This document shows, piece by piece, positions 22,340 through 32,040 of a stretch of DNA of 51,016 nt. How positions within the stretch are numbered: position 1 is the stretch's first letter; the number at the start of each line of letters is the position of its first letter. Below the pieces are notes generated by a model that was not told the origin of the DNA, made no database searches, and worked only from the letters and a program-made list of their open reading frames with translations. The stretch is from Gammaproteobacteria bacterium (GTDB taxonomy: Bacteria > Pseudomonadota > Gammaproteobacteria > Steroidobacterales > Steroidobacteraceae), in NCBI GenBank assembly GCA_021323735.1, contig JAJPKM010000002.1:1-51016 (forward strand), given 5' to 3'. Both the position numbers and the translations under genes were made by a program.

Positions 22340-23323
22340 TTATGCACCGCGCGCCGGCGTGCGCCGTCCCACGGGCCGGCGCCGCGGAGCGCTGGCCGGC
22401 CGTGTTTCCGCCGGCGGGGTATCCGGGGCGTCGACATCGTCGGTTTCGACTTCCACATCCTCGAGTGAGGCCGCGGCGGCGACACCGGGCGCCGTCGCCG
22501 GGGCTTTGCGTCGCGGCGGCGGTTTGCGTTGGCCGCCGCGCGATGCGGGTGCGGGGCGCCGGCCGGCCGAGCTGCGCTTTTTCGGATTGCCTTCCTCGTC
22601 CAGTTCGACGAATTCATCCTCGCCGACGGGAACCTCGGGAAGCGACGCCTTGCCTTCCAGTACGGAATCGGCAATGCCGCCGGCGTACAGCAGGATGGCG
22701 CGCATCGCGTCGTCATTGCCCGGAATGATGTAGTCGATGCCGTCGGGCGAGCAGTTCGTATCGACCACGGCCACCACCGGAATGCCGAGCTTCCGTGCCT
22801 CATGGATCGCGATCTGCTCATGGCCTACGTCGATGACAAAAAGCGCATCCGGCAGCGCCGTCATGTCGCGGATGCCGCCCAGGCTGCGCAGCAATTTGTC
22901 CATTTCACGGCGCAGCATCTGCGCCTCCTTCTTGCCGCGGCGATCCAGGGCGCCGTTCTGGGCCATGTCGTCCAGCTCATTCAATCGCTTGATGGACTGG
23001 CGTATGGTCTTGAAGTTGGTGAGCATGCCGCCCAGCCAGCGCTGGTTGACATAGGGCATGGCGCAGCGTGCCGCTTCCTTCTGGACTGCGTCGCGCGCCG
23101 AGCGCTTGGTGCCGACGAACAGCACTTTGCCGCCCTCGGAGGCCACACCCTTGATGAAGGCGGCCGCAGACGCATATAGAGGCTGCGTCTTCTCGAGATT
23201 GATGATATGGATCTTGTTGCGCTCGCCAAAGATGAAGGGAGCCATCTTCGGGTTCCAGAAGCGGGTTTGGTGTCCAAAATGGACGCCCGCTTCCAGCATT
23301 TGTCGCATGGACACGCTGGTCAT
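22340..23323 (-). CDS. rpsB: 30S ribosomal protein S2 with long C-terminal extension
   Basis: Binds 16S rRNA and S1 on the 30S subunit. The core ([68 protein letters not shown]) ends near residue 245. About 80 more residues follow, first Arg/Lys/Pro-rich ([20 protein letters not shown]), then an acidic patch ([15 protein letters not shown]), then an Arg/Pro-rich end; total 327 against about 241 in E. coli. The ATG at 23321-23323 has AGGAG seven bases upstream. The first gene of the rpsB-tsf transcript. Confidence 0.97.
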   Translation of the reverse strand: MTSVSMRQMLEAGVHFGHQTRFWNPKMAPFIFGERNKIHIINLEKTQPLYASAAAFIKGVASEGGKVLFVGTKRSARDAVQKEAARCAMPYVNQRWLGGMLTNFKTIRQSIKRLNELDDMAQNGALDRRGKKEAQMLRREMDKLLRSLGGIRDMTALPDALFVIDVGHEQIAIHEARKLGIPVVAVVDTNCSPDGIDYIIPGNDDAMRAILLYAGGIADSVLEGKASLPEVPVGEDEFVELDEEGNPKKRSSAGRRPAPASRGGQRKPPPRRKAPATAPGVAAAASLEDVEVETDDVDAPDTPPAETRPASAPRRRPVGRRTPARGA

Positions 23324-23469
23324 AAAACACTCCTGTCGGGTTGAGCCTCCGCGTGCCCCAATCGGCAACCCGGTTCAGCCTTGAAATCGAAGGCATGGCC
23401 TTCAGTTTCGCCGTAACGCCGGGCACCCAGTCGATTGTGACGACACGCGTGCGGGGTTGTTAAAAATAG
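23324..23469 (-). promoter_or_regulatory. Structured rpsB 5' leader
   Basis: About 146 bases of leader run from the predicted start to the rpsB ATG. Three pairings are visible: GAAGGC/GCCTTC with a 3-base loop (23389-23403); GTGCCC with GGGCAC (23421-23426 and 23353-23358); and CGGGTTG with CAACCCG (23366-23372 and 23337-23343), whose second arm is just before the AGGAG RBS. The last two cross, so they are exclusive or form a pseudoknot. S2 autoregulation through the rpsB leader is established in gammaproteobacteria; that this leader does the same is inference. Confidence 0.5.
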
Positions 23470-23475
23470 CCGCGC

Positions 23476-23504
23476 TTTATACCATGAACCCCTAGTGGAA
23501 ACAA
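23476..23504 (-). promoter_or_regulatory. Sigma-70 promoter of rpsB
   Basis: On the minus strand TTGTTT (23499-23504), a 17-base spacer and TATAAA (23476-23481) form a good promoter, with a -10 matching five of six positions, about 150 bases upstream of the rpsB ATG. Confidence 0.7.
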
Positions 23505-23541
23505 AGCCCGCCGTCGTTCCCAAGGGGTACTGGCCTTATCT

Positions 23542-24333
23542 ATGAATGTGACCATCAAAACCCCCGCCGAACAGGCCAAAATGCGCGACGCAGGCCGCCT
23601 CGCCGCGAGCGTCCTGGATATGATCGGACCCTACGTGCAGCCGGGCGTGACCACCGATGAGCTGGATAAGCGCTGCCACGACTTCATCGTCGAGGAGTTG
23701 AAGTCCATTCCGGCCAATCTGAACTATCGGGGCTTCCCGAAGACCATTTGCACCTCGGTCAACCATGTGGTCTGTCACGGCATCCCGGGTGACAAGCGCC
23801 TGAAGAGCGGCGACATCATCAATATCGATGTCACGGTGATTCGGGATGGATTCCATGGGGACACCAGCCGCATGTACTTCGTCGGCGCTCCGGCCATTAT
23901 CGCGCGGCGCCTGACCAGCGTCTGCCACGAGGCGATGTGGCGCGGCATTCGGCAGGTGAAGCCCGGTGCCCACTTGGGCGATATCGGGCACGCCATACAG
24001 ACCTACGCGGAGACCAACAACTTCTCCGTGGTGCGCGAGTACTGCGGCCACGGCATCGGCAGGGTCTATCATGAGGACCCGCAGGTGCTGCACTACGGCA
24101 AACCTGGCACGGGCCTGGAACTGACCGCGGGCATGACCTTTACCATCGAACCCATGATCAACGCCGGGAGACGCGACGTGCGTTTGCTGCCGGACGGCTG
24201 GACGGTCGTCACCAAGGATCAGTCGCTGTCGGCGCAATGGGAGCATACGGTTTTGGTCACCGATGAGGGCTTCGAGGTGCTCACGTTGGGCGCCGGCGCC
24301 AGTTTGCCCGCGGCCGTAGGGGAGCCTGTCTAA
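23542..24333 (+). CDS. map: Type I methionine aminopeptidase
   Basis: Removes the initiator methionine from nascent proteins. All five metal ligands are visible: Asp in NIDVTV, Asp in HGDTSR, His in YCGHGIGR, Glu in FTIEPM and Glu in QWEHTVLV. 263 residues, no zinc-finger extension. It is divergent from rpsB and heads map-glnD-dapD, a common gammaproteobacterial arrangement. No convincing promoter was found; a 6-bp stem (GCCTGT/ACAGGC) straddles its stop codon. Confidence 0.97.
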   Translation: MNVTIKTPAEQAKMRDAGRLAASVLDMIGPYVQPGVTTDELDKRCHDFIVEELKSIPANLNYRGFPKTICTSVNHVVCHGIPGDKRLKSGDIINIDVTVIRDGFHGDTSRMYFVGAPAIIARRLTSVCHEAMWRGIRQVKPGAHLGDIGHAIQTYAETNNFSVVREYCGHGIGRVYHEDPQVLHYGKPGTGLELTAGMTFTIEPMINAGRRDVRLLPDGWTVVTKDQSLSAQWEHTVLVTDEGFEVLTLGAGASLPAAVGEPV

Positions 24334-24344
24334 CAGGCGCCTGC

Positions 24345-27022
24345 TTGAACGCCCACGGCAAGTTTCTCGATCCGATCGCCGACTGGCCTTACTTGACGGC
24401 CGTCCCCGCGGCCCTGGAAGCGGGCGAATTCTCCCCCGTGGTATTTCGGCAGGTGCTGGATGAGGGCACCGACCTCCTGAAAGATCGCTTCGTCGCCGAC
24501 GAGCCCATCGAGGATCTGGTGCGCGATCGGGCGCGGCTGGTGGACATGACGCTGCGCGCGGCGTGGGCCAATCATGCCGGCAAGTTTGCCGGGGACTTGA
24601 GCTTGGTTGCCGTCGGCGGCTACGGCCGCGGCGAGCTGCATCCGAGCTCCGACATCGACATCATGGTGCTCTTGCCGAAGAGCGATTCCGCCGACTGGCA
24701 ACCCGACATCGAGCGCTTCTTGACCTTCCTCTGGGACATCGGCCTCGAGGTCGGGCACAGCGTCCGCTCGATCGATGACTGCCAGCGCGAGAGCTTGGCC
24801 GATATCAGCGTGGCGACCACGCTGTTCGAGGCGCGCCTGCTGTCCGGGCCGGAGCCGCTGTTCGCCGGCATGCGGCGCGCCCTGGCGCCCGACCGCCTGT
24901 GGTCGTCGCAGGATTTCTTCGAGGCGAAGTGCAAGGAACAGACCGAGCGGCATCATCGCTATTTCGATACTGCCTACAACCTGGAACCCAACGTCAAATC
25001 GAGCCCCGGCGGCCTGCGCGACATCCAGACCATCGGCTGGGTCGCCAAACGCCATTTCGGCACCGACACGCTCGACGAACTGGTTGCGCACGGCTTCCTG
25101 ACGCGCGAGGAGCTGCGCAAGCTCAAGGCCGGGCAATCCTTCCTATGGAAGGTCCGCTTCGGGCTGCACCTGCTCACCGGCCGGCGCGAGGACCGGCTGC
25201 TGTTCGACTATCAGATCAAGCTCGCGAAGCTGTTCGGCTATGAAGACGCCAGCTTCACGCTCGCCGTCGAGCAGCTGATGCAGAAGTACTACCGCACCGT
25301 GATGGACGTCAGCCTGCTGAACGAAATGCTGCTGCAGCTGTTTCGCGAGGCCATCTTGACGCAGAGCGCGGCACCCGTGGCCATAAACGCGCGCTTTCAG
25401 ATCCGCAACGACTATCTGGAAGTAACGCACTCGGAAGTCTTCGCCCGCTACCCTTCGGCGCTGCTCGAGCTATTCGTGCTGCTGCAACAGCAGCCCGAAG
25501 TGCGGGGGTGCGCGCCGAGACCATCCGGCTGATCGGAGCGCACGTCGGGCTGATCGACGAAGAATTTCGCCAGAATCCGCGCCACCACCGGCTGTTCATC
25601 GACATCCTTCGCGCGCCGGTCGGTGTCACGCACGAATTGCGCCGCATGAACTTGTACGGCGTGCTGGGCCGCTACATCCCCTCATTCGGCCGCGTCGTCG
25701 GACGCATGCAGTACGATTTGTTTCACGCCTATACGGTGGACGCGCACACCCTGTTCGTCGTGAGCAATCTGCGCCGCTTCGCCATGCCTAAGTACAACGA
25801 AGAATTTCCGGCGTTGAGCCAGATCATGCAGTCCCTGCCGCGCCAGGAAATCGCCTATCTGGCGGCGCTGTTCCACGACATCGCCAAAGGACGCGGCGGC
25901 GATCACTCGGAGCTCGGCGCGGTCGATGCCGAGGCCTTTTGCCTCGAGCAGGGACTAGGACGCTACGAGGCGCGCCTGGTCGCTTGGCTGGTGCGCAATC
26001 ATTTGATCCTATCCATCACCTCGCAGAAGAAGGACATCAGCGACCCCGCCATCATCCAGGAGTTCGCGCGCCACATCGGCGATCAAGTCCACCTGGATTA
26101 TCTGTACGTGCTGACCGTGGCCGATGTACGTGGCACCAATCCAAAGCTTTGGAATTCGTGGAAGGCCCGGCTGTTCGAGGAGTTCTACGAGCGCACCAAG
26201 CGGGCGCTGCGCCGCGGCCTGGAGACGCCCATCGATCAGGATGAGCTGATCCGTGAAACCCAGGAACAGGCGCTGTCGATCATGTCCGAGAGCGTTACGC
26301 CGGATCAGGCCGCGGAGGTCTGGACACAGTGGACCGAGGCTTACTTCCTGCGCTACACGGCCGAGGAGATCGCCTGGCATACCGCCCTGCTCACCTTGAG
26401 AAAGGCGGGCGACGACTCGCCGCTGGTCGCCATCCGCCAGTTGACCGATCGGGGCGGCACCGCGGTGCTCACTTACACGCCGCGGCGGCTGCGCAGCTTC
26501 GCGCGCACCACCGGCGTACTCGATCAAATGGGTCTCAACGTAGTCGATGCCCGCCTGATCACCAGTGCCAACGGCTTCTCATTGGAGACCTACGAGGTGC
26601 TCGAGGACAACGGCGCCGTCATCGCGGACGCGGAGCGAGTGCAGGAAATCGAACGCGGCCTGCGGCGCGCGCTGAAGCAGGTTGAGGATGCGTCACCCGC
26701 CGTCACCCGGCGCGCGGCCCGCCAGGTGCGCATGTTCTGGACGCCCACACAGGTCAACTTCAGCGTCGATAACCGCAACGAGAGGACTATTTTGGAACTG
26801 ATTGCAGCCGACCGCCCGGGCCTCCTGTCCGAGGTGGGTAAAGTGTTTCGAGCCGAGCGCGTCGCCATCAACGGCGCCAAGATCATGACGGTGGGCGAAC
26901 GCGCGGAGGACGTGTTCTACATCACCGGCGCGGACGGGGGCCTGCTCACGGAGGAGGTCTGCCGGCGCGTGCAGGATGCCCTCACGCAGGCGTTGGATTG
27001 CCGCGACGTGTCCCGATCTTGA
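24345..27022 (+). CDS. glnD: GlnD, PII uridylyltransferase/uridylyl-removing enzyme (one frameshift)
   Basis: Glutamine sensor that adds or removes UMP on PII, setting glutamine synthetase activity and nitrogen control. The nucleotidyltransferase motif [20 protein letters not shown] is near residues 88-107, the HD hydrolase motif [20 protein letters not shown] follows, and two ACT domains end the protein (first near [14 protein letters not shown], second [20 protein letters not shown]). The frame breaks at a run of five G (25504-25508); a sixth G restores [20 protein letters not shown] and an 892-residue protein, the E. coli length. TTG start at 24345, 11 bases after map. Most likely a homopolymer sequence error. 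Confidence 0.93.
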
Positions 27023-27855
27023 GTTCTCACGACGTGCTCAAATCAGTCATCGAGGACGCCTACGAGGCGCGTGCGCAGCTCACGCCGCGCACGGTATCGA
27101 GCGAGGTACGCACCGCCGTCGACCGCGTGATCGACTTGTTGAACGCCGGGGAACTGCGCGTCGCGCAGCCCGAGGACGGGGCGTGGCGGGTCAATGAGTG
27201 GCTGAAGAAGGCCGTGCTGCTGTCGTTTCGCATCAACGACAACCAGGTGATGACGGCCGGCGGGATGAACTTCTATGACAAGGTTGCGCTCAAGTACGGC
27301 GGCTGGAGCGCGGAGCGCTTTGCCGGCGCCGGGGTGCGCGTGGTGCCGCCGGCGACGGTGCGCCGCGGCGCCTTCGTCGCCCCGAACGTCGTGCTGATGC
27401 CGAGCTATGTCAACGTGGGTGCCTACGTGGACACCGGCACCATGGTGGACACCTGGGCCACGGTCGGTTCCTGCGCGCAGATCGGCAAGAACGTCCACCT
27501 GTCCGGCGGCGTCGGCATCGGCGGCGTGCTGGAACCCCTGCAGGCAAGCCCCACCATCATCGAGGACAACTGCTTCATCGGCGCGCGCTCCGAAATCGTC
27601 GAAGGGGTAGTGGTCGAATCCGGCGCCGTGATCTCCATGGGCGTTTTCATCGGTCAAAGCACACGCATCTATGACCGCGAACGGGACGAGATTCTGTTCG
27701 GCCGCGTGCCCGCGGGCGCCGTGGTCGTACCGGGCACGCTGCCGGCGGCGAATGGCAAGTACGCACTGGCCTGCGCCGTGATCGTCAAACGCGTCGATGC
27801 TCAGACTCGCGCCAAGACCTCGCTGAACGATTTGCTGCGCAATACCGATGATTGA
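27019..27855 (+). CDS. dapD: 2,3,4,5-tetrahydropyridine-2,6-dicarboxylate N-succinyltransferase
   Basis: Succinylase branch of lysine/diaminopimelate synthesis. Left-handed beta-helix acyltransferase with [53 protein letters not shown] and [16 protein letters not shown]. The TTG at 27019, overlapping the glnD TGA as TTGA, gives 278 residues beginning [19 protein letters not shown], aligned with E. coli DapD; a TTG at 26998 would add seven. dapE, for a later step of the same branch, is at the right end of the window. Confidence 0.96.
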   Translation: MSSHDVLKSVIEDAYEARAQLTPRTVSSEVRTAVDRVIDLLNAGELRVAQPEDGAWRVNEWLKKAVLLSFRINDNQVMTAGGMNFYDKVALKYGGWSAERFAGAGVRVVPPATVRRGAFVAPNVVLMPSYVNVGAYVDTGTMVDTWATVGSCAQIGKNVHLSGGVGIGGVLEPLQASPTIIEDNCFIGARSEIVEGVVVESGAVISMGVFIGQSTRIYDRERDEILFGRVPAGAVVVPGTLPAANGKYALACAVIVKRVDAQTRAKTSLNDLLRNTDD

Positions 27856-27987
27856 CGCAGCGGACAAAGGGCGCTGCCGTCCTGCGAATCTCCGGTTGCA
27901 ACTATTTTCGGCATGGCGGGTAGTAATGATCTGTAGCGATGATCCAAACAGCAGCGGCCGAGGACCGGCCGCAAACACGGGGAAGGT

Positions 27988-29790
27988 ATGAAACGATCGA
28001 GATTCGCGATTTTCCTGAGCGCCCTATCACTTGCAGCAATGAGCCAACAGGCGGGCAGCCAACAGGCCACGGGTCAACAGGCCTCCGGCGGCGAGCATGC
28101 CGAGAAGGCCTGGGTCAAACAGAGCAACGATTTCACCAATATGCTGCTCAAGATCCAGCTCGAGCACTCTCCCGAAGGGGGCTCGGCGCAAGGGGTGGCG
28201 GCATTCGATGAGCGCATCTCCGATCCTTCGCGCGCGGACGAGGTGGCTGCGCGGCGCGAACTGGAAGCCGCGCTGGCCAAGCTCAAGGCCGCACGCCCGA
28301 CAGTGGCGGACAAGAACGTCCAACAGGACATCGCCATCCTGCAGAAGAATTTCAATCTGCAGTTCCGTACGGAGGACTTCGAACTCGCCCATGAAGTGCC
28401 CTTCGCCAATGCCAGCGCGCAGATATTTCAAGGTTTGCGCGTGTTGCTGGATGACCAGGTAGCGGCATCGCGCCGCTCCGCCGCGCTGGTTCGCTTGAAG
28501 AAGTACGCCGGCCTCGAAGCCGGCTACAAACCCTTCACCGAGCGCTTGAAACAACGCGAGCTCGAGCAGATCGCCAAGCCCGGAGTGATTTTCCCCTCCA
28601 AGCAGGAGGTCGAGACCGAGCTTGGCCGCAACTCGACCTACGTCGAAGGCATCGCGAGTCTCTTCAAGAAGTACAGCCTGACCGGTTGGGAGCCCGCATA
28701 CGATGGATTGAAGGTCCAGTTGGCCGAGTACGACGCCTGGGTTCGGGCGAATATCCTGCCCAAGGCGCGCACCGACTTCCGTCTGCCGCCGGAAAAGTAC
28801 GCGCTGGCGTTCGAAGGCTACGGCATCGATATCCCACCGGCGCAGATCGCCAAGATGGCGCATGCGGCCTTCAAGCAATACCAGGGGGAGATGGCCCCGC
28901 TGGCGGCACAAGTGGCGAAAGCCAATAGTTACGCCTCGAGCGACTATCGATCCGTCATTGCCGAGCTGAAGAAGAAGCAGATCACCGGCGAGGCAATCCT
29001 GCCGTTCTATGAGAATCGGCTGCACGAGATCGAGAAGATCATCGCCGCCCAGAATCTCGTGACGCTGCCGAACCGCCCGGCCATCATCCGCCTGGCAACC
29101 CCGGCGGAAACTGCGCAGCAGCCGGCGCCGCACATGACGCCGCCGCCGTTTCTGCACAACACCGGGCAGCGCGGCGAGTTCGTGCTGCCGCTGAACATTC
29201 CCTCCGCGACCGGAGGTGCGGAAGACAAGTACGATGACTTTACGTTCGATGCGGTGGCCTGGACGCTGAACGCGCACGAAGCCCGTCCCGGGCATGAATT
29301 GCAATTCGATTCCATGGTCGAGCACGGCGTCAGCCTGGCGCGCGCACTCTACGCCTTCAACTCGACCAACGCCGAAGGCTGGGGCCTGTATTCCGAATAC
29401 ATCATGCAGCCCTACGAGCCGGCGGAAGGCCAGCTCCTGACGCTGCAGTTGCGCCTGCTGCGCGCCGCCCGGGCCTTCTTGGATCCCGAGCTGCAAGGCG
29501 GGGCGGCAACCGAAGCCCAGGCCTACGCGGTGCTCGAGAAGGACGTCTTGCTGAGCCACGCCTTTGCGAAGGAAGAGGTCGAGCGATTCACCTTCCGCAG
29601 CCCCGGGCAGGCAAACAGCTACTTCTACGGCTACACCCGGTTGTTGTCCTTACGCAAGGAGACCGAGGCTGCCCTGGGCAAGAAATTCGACCAGAAGAAA
29701 TTTCACGACTTCATCCTGGGCCAGGGCCTGCTGCCGCCGGACCTGATGCGCACCGCGGTGCTCGAGGAATTCATCCCCTCGCAACGATAG
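27988..29790 (+). CDS. DUF885 family exported metallopeptidase-like protein
   Basis: A 600-residue protein with a signal peptide (MKRSRFAIFLSALSLAAMS) and a Gln-rich start to the mature chain. The zinc-type motif HEARPGHELQ and the downstream NAEGWGLYSE are the hallmark pair of the DUF885 family, related to M3/M32-like gluzincin folds; some members are annotated as carboxypeptidases. Substrate unknown; periplasmic peptide degradation is likely. The ATG at 27988 follows GGGGAAGG. A 7-bp stem GCGGCCG/CGGCCGC (27954-27972) lies just upstream and may end the dapD transcript. Its stop codon begins a 12-base tandem duplication. Confidence 0.9.
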   Translation: MKRSRFAIFLSALSLAAMSQQAGSQQATGQQASGGEHAEKAWVKQSNDFTNMLLKIQLEHSPEGGSAQGVAAFDERISDPSRADEVAARRELEAALAKLKAARPTVADKNVQQDIAILQKNFNLQFRTEDFELAHEVPFANASAQIFQGLRVLLDDQVAASRRSAALVRLKKYAGLEAGYKPFTERLKQRELEQIAKPGVIFPSKQEVETELGRNSTYVEGIASLFKKYSLTGWEPAYDGLKVQLAEYDAWVRANILPKARTDFRLPPEKYALAFEGYGIDIPPAQIAKMAHAAFKQYQGEMAPLAAQVAKANSYASSDYRSVIAELKKKQITGEAILPFYENRLHEIEKIIAAQNLVTLPNRPAIIRLATPAETAQQPAPHMTPPPFLHNTGQRGEFVLPLNIPSATGGAEDKYDDFTFDAVAWTLNAHEARPGHELQFDSMVEHGVSLARALYAFNSTNAEGWGLYSEYIMQPYEPAEGQLLTLQLRLLRAARAFLDPELQGGAATEAQAYAVLEKDVLLSHAFAKEEVERFTFRSPGQANSYFYGYTRLLSLRKETEAALGKKFDQKKFHDFILGQGLLPPDLMRTAVLEEFIPSQR

Positions 29791-29811
29791 GATCACCCGT
29801 AGGATCACCCG
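29788..29811. repeat. Two perfect tandem copies of TAGGATCACCCG
   Basis: The 12-base unit starts exactly at the TAG stop of the DUF885 gene and is repeated once without change, so a second in-frame TAG follows 12 bases later. Confidence 0.9.
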
Positions 29812-29969
29812 GGCGATGGCGGTCCATGGGGCGTCATCGCTCGGGCATGAGGGCACGGCCGCCCGGACGATTGTCTGGGCCCGACTCCATACCGATAAAA
29901 ACTCCTTCGACCTGCAAACCATATGCCCTGCGCACGCCTCTAACCTCGAATGCCTTTTCAACAGGAACG

Positions 29970-31211
29970 ATGATGCGCCCCCGACCGAATCGACTGATCG
30001 TGTGTCTCTGCCTCGTTTTCAGCGCATGCCAAACCATGACCCCTGAACCCAACGTGACAGTCGATCCAGCGCAGTGGCGCGCTGATTTGGAGTTTTTGAA
30101 GGTCAATTTGCCCAAGCGGCACATCGATGCCTTCCATGCCGTTTCTCGAGAAGTATTTGATGCCGCCATTGACCGCCTCGAAACTCAATCGGCCAACCAG
30201 AACGCTGATGAGCGTTTGGTGGGCCTATTCCGCATCCTTAATTTGATAGGCGACGGTCACACCGGTCTGCGTTTTCCGCTCGATCGAGCGTACTTTCCGA
30301 TCGAGATTCAAGAATTCGCCGGCGAATTTCGCGTGACCCGCGCAGCTCCGGGATTCGAGCAAACCCTAGGCACTCAGATACTCAAGATAAACCAGATGGC
30401 GGTTAGCGAGGTCATGGACCGCGCATTGGAGCTTACGCCGGCGGATGAAAACGCTTCCCTCCGTCGCGCGTTGGCCGTGAACTATCTCGGGGTCGGGCTC
30501 ATCCTGCACGGCCTCGATGTCATCCCTGATCGCGCGGCAGCGCCATTCACGTTCCGCGGTGACGATGGACATGTATTCACGATGGATCTGCCGTCGAGCC
30601 CCACGCGCAACAAGGCCGGATGGGCCCGACCTCACGCACACGCTTTCCTGTCCGATCAACACCAGGACGAACCTTTCTGGTGTATGAGTATCGCCATTGC
30701 GCGCGCTGTTTATTGCGATTTCCGATCCTATAAGGGCCTGCGTGAGCGCAGCGCCGCCATGCTCGAGTTGATATCGCAGGATGCTCCCGACAAGCTCGTG
30801 ATTGACATGCGCGACAATGGCGGCGGCGATTATACGGTCGGCGAGCGAAATCTCATCGAGCCAATCCAGCGGCTCGCGTCCATCAATAGCAATGGTCACC
30901 TGTTCGTACTGATCGGATCACAGACATTTTCCGCGGCCATGAACAATGCAGCGCAGTTCCGCTCAAAAACGGCGGCTACCCTGGTTGGTGAAACGATTGG
31001 CGAAAAGCCCAACAGCTATCAAGAGCCCCGTGAGATGCGACTGCCGAAATCCAACCTCGTGATACGGTATTCCACGCGCTGGTACGCGTTTGTCAAAAAC
31101 GGCCCCAATGCGATCGAGCCTGATGTACCTGTGGCGCAGTCATGGACCGACTATGCCAACGGACAGGATTCCGCGCTCAACTATGTCCTGGCGTCCTCAC
31201 CCCACCCCTAG
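29970..31211 (+). CDS. Lipoprotein with peptidase S41 (tail-specific protease-like) domain
   Basis: Starts MMRPRPNRLIVCLCLVFSAC, a lipoprotein signal peptide with lipobox ending in Cys, after an AGGAA RBS. The C-terminal half has S41 features: VIDMRDNGGGDYTVG, VLIGSQTFSAAMNNAAQFR with the probable catalytic Ser in TFSA, then TLVGETIGEKPNSY. The catalytic Lys of Prc/CtpA type (in TFGKG) is not seen in that form, although a Lys occurs in GEKP, so it resembles the retinol-binding-type S41 branch. 413 residues. It looks less GC-rich than its neighbours, a hint of transfer that was not measured. It converges on pstB. Confidence 0.82.
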   Translation: MMRPRPNRLIVCLCLVFSACQTMTPEPNVTVDPAQWRADLEFLKVNLPKRHIDAFHAVSREVFDAAIDRLETQSANQNADERLVGLFRILNLIGDGHTGLRFPLDRAYFPIEIQEFAGEFRVTRAAPGFEQTLGTQILKINQMAVSEVMDRALELTPADENASLRRALAVNYLGVGLILHGLDVIPDRAAAPFTFRGDDGHVFTMDLPSSPTRNKAGWARPHAHAFLSDQHQDEPFWCMSIAIARAVYCDFRSYKGLRERSAAMLELISQDAPDKLVIDMRDNGGGDYTVGERNLIEPIQRLASINSNGHLFVLIGSQTFSAAMNNAAQFRSKTAATLVGETIGEKPNSYQEPREMRLPKSNLVIRYSTRWYAFVKNGPNAIEPDVPVAQSWTDYANGQDSALNYVLASSPHP

Positions 31212-31235
31212 CCCGACGTATTCATGAACGACGGG
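31212..31235. terminator. Imperfect inverted repeat between convergent genes
   Basis: CCCGACGT and ACGACGGG flank TATTCATGA; seven of eight pairs match. It sits right after the S41 gene stop and 24 bases from the pstB end, so it could stop transcription from either side. A second 5-bp stem (GCGCT/AGCGC) lies just beyond pstB. No T-run is present for either. Confidence 0.35.
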
Positions 31236-31259
31236 TAAGCAGGTTCGCGCTCCAAGCGC

Positions 31260-32036
31260 TCAACCGAATCGGCCCGTAATATAGTCTTCGGTGAGTCTCT
31301 GCTGCGGATTGGTGAAGACACGGTCCGTGGGACCGACTTCGACCAAGTCGCCCATGTGAAAATAGGCGGTGCGCTGCGATACGCGCGCCGCCTGCTGCAT
31401 GTTGTGCGTGACGATGGCGATTGCATAGTTCTCGCGCAGCTCATCGATCAGATCTTCGATCTTCGCGCTGGCGATCGGATCCAGCGCCGAGGTGGGTTCG
31501 TCCATGAGGATGACCTCCGGATTCACGGCGATGGTGCGGGCAATGCACAGGCGCTGTTGCTGGCCGCCGGACAAGCTGGTGCCCGGCGTGGACAGGCGGT
31601 CCTTGACCTCGTCCCATAGGCCGGCGCGCGCCAGACTGACCTGCACCAGTTCATCCATGTCGGCGCGGTGCCGCGCCAAGCCGTGAATTCTCGGCCCATA
31701 GGCGACATTGGCATAGATCGAGTGCGGAAACGGTGTGGGCTTCTGGAAAACGATGCCGACCCGTGCCCGCAGTTGCGCCACGTCCTGTTTCTTGCCGTAG
31801 ATATTCTGCCCGTCCAGCGTGATCGTGCCTTCGACGCGCGCACTGGGAATGGTGTCGTTCATGCGGTTGAGGCAGCGCAGGAACGTGGATTTCCCGCAGC
31901 CCGACGGTCCGATCAAGGCGAGCACCTGATTGCGCCCGATATCGAGGCTGACATTGCGCACCGCGCACTTGTCGCCGTAAGTCACGCTGACCTTATGTGC
32001 GGTCATTACCGGGTTCGACAGGCTGTCGTCGTTCAT
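31260..32036 (-). CDS. pstB: Phosphate ABC transporter ATPase PstB (second copy)
   Basis: Cytoplasmic ATPase of the Pst importer. Walker A is GPSGCGKST, the signature LSGGQQQR, Walker [14 protein letters not shown], and the PstB-specific [11 protein letters not shown] and C-terminal DYITGRFG are present. The ATG at 32034-32036 gives 258 residues, 4 bases after the other pstB; the open frame continues upstream in unrelated Arg-rich sequence. It differs clearly from the first copy (for example [16 protein letters not shown] against [16 protein letters not shown]), so the duplication is old. No phoU follows. Confidence 0.95.
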   Translation of the reverse strand: MNDDSLSNPVMTAHKVSVTYGDKCAVRNVSLDIGRNQVLALIGPSGCGKSTFLRCLNRMNDTIPSARVEGTITLDGQNIYGKKQDVAQLRARVGIVFQKPTPFPHSIYANVAYGPRIHGLARHRADMDELVQVSLARAGLWDEVKDRLSTPGTSLSGGQQQRLCIARTIAVNPEVILMDEPTSALDPIASAKIEDLIDELRENYAIAIVTHNMQQAARVSQRTAYFHMGDLVEVGPTDRVFTNPQQRLTEDYITGRFG

Positions 32037-32040
32037 GGGC

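Noticed and set aside
23455-23490. Plus-strand promoter for map (TTGTTA with TATACC)
   Set aside because: Spacing of only 15 bases and weak boxes, overlapping the stronger rpsB promoter.
28027-29559. 510-codon open frame on the minus strand
   Set aside because: Antisense to the DUF885 gene, which has a signal peptide and metal-binding motifs; the reverse frame has no recognisable domain.
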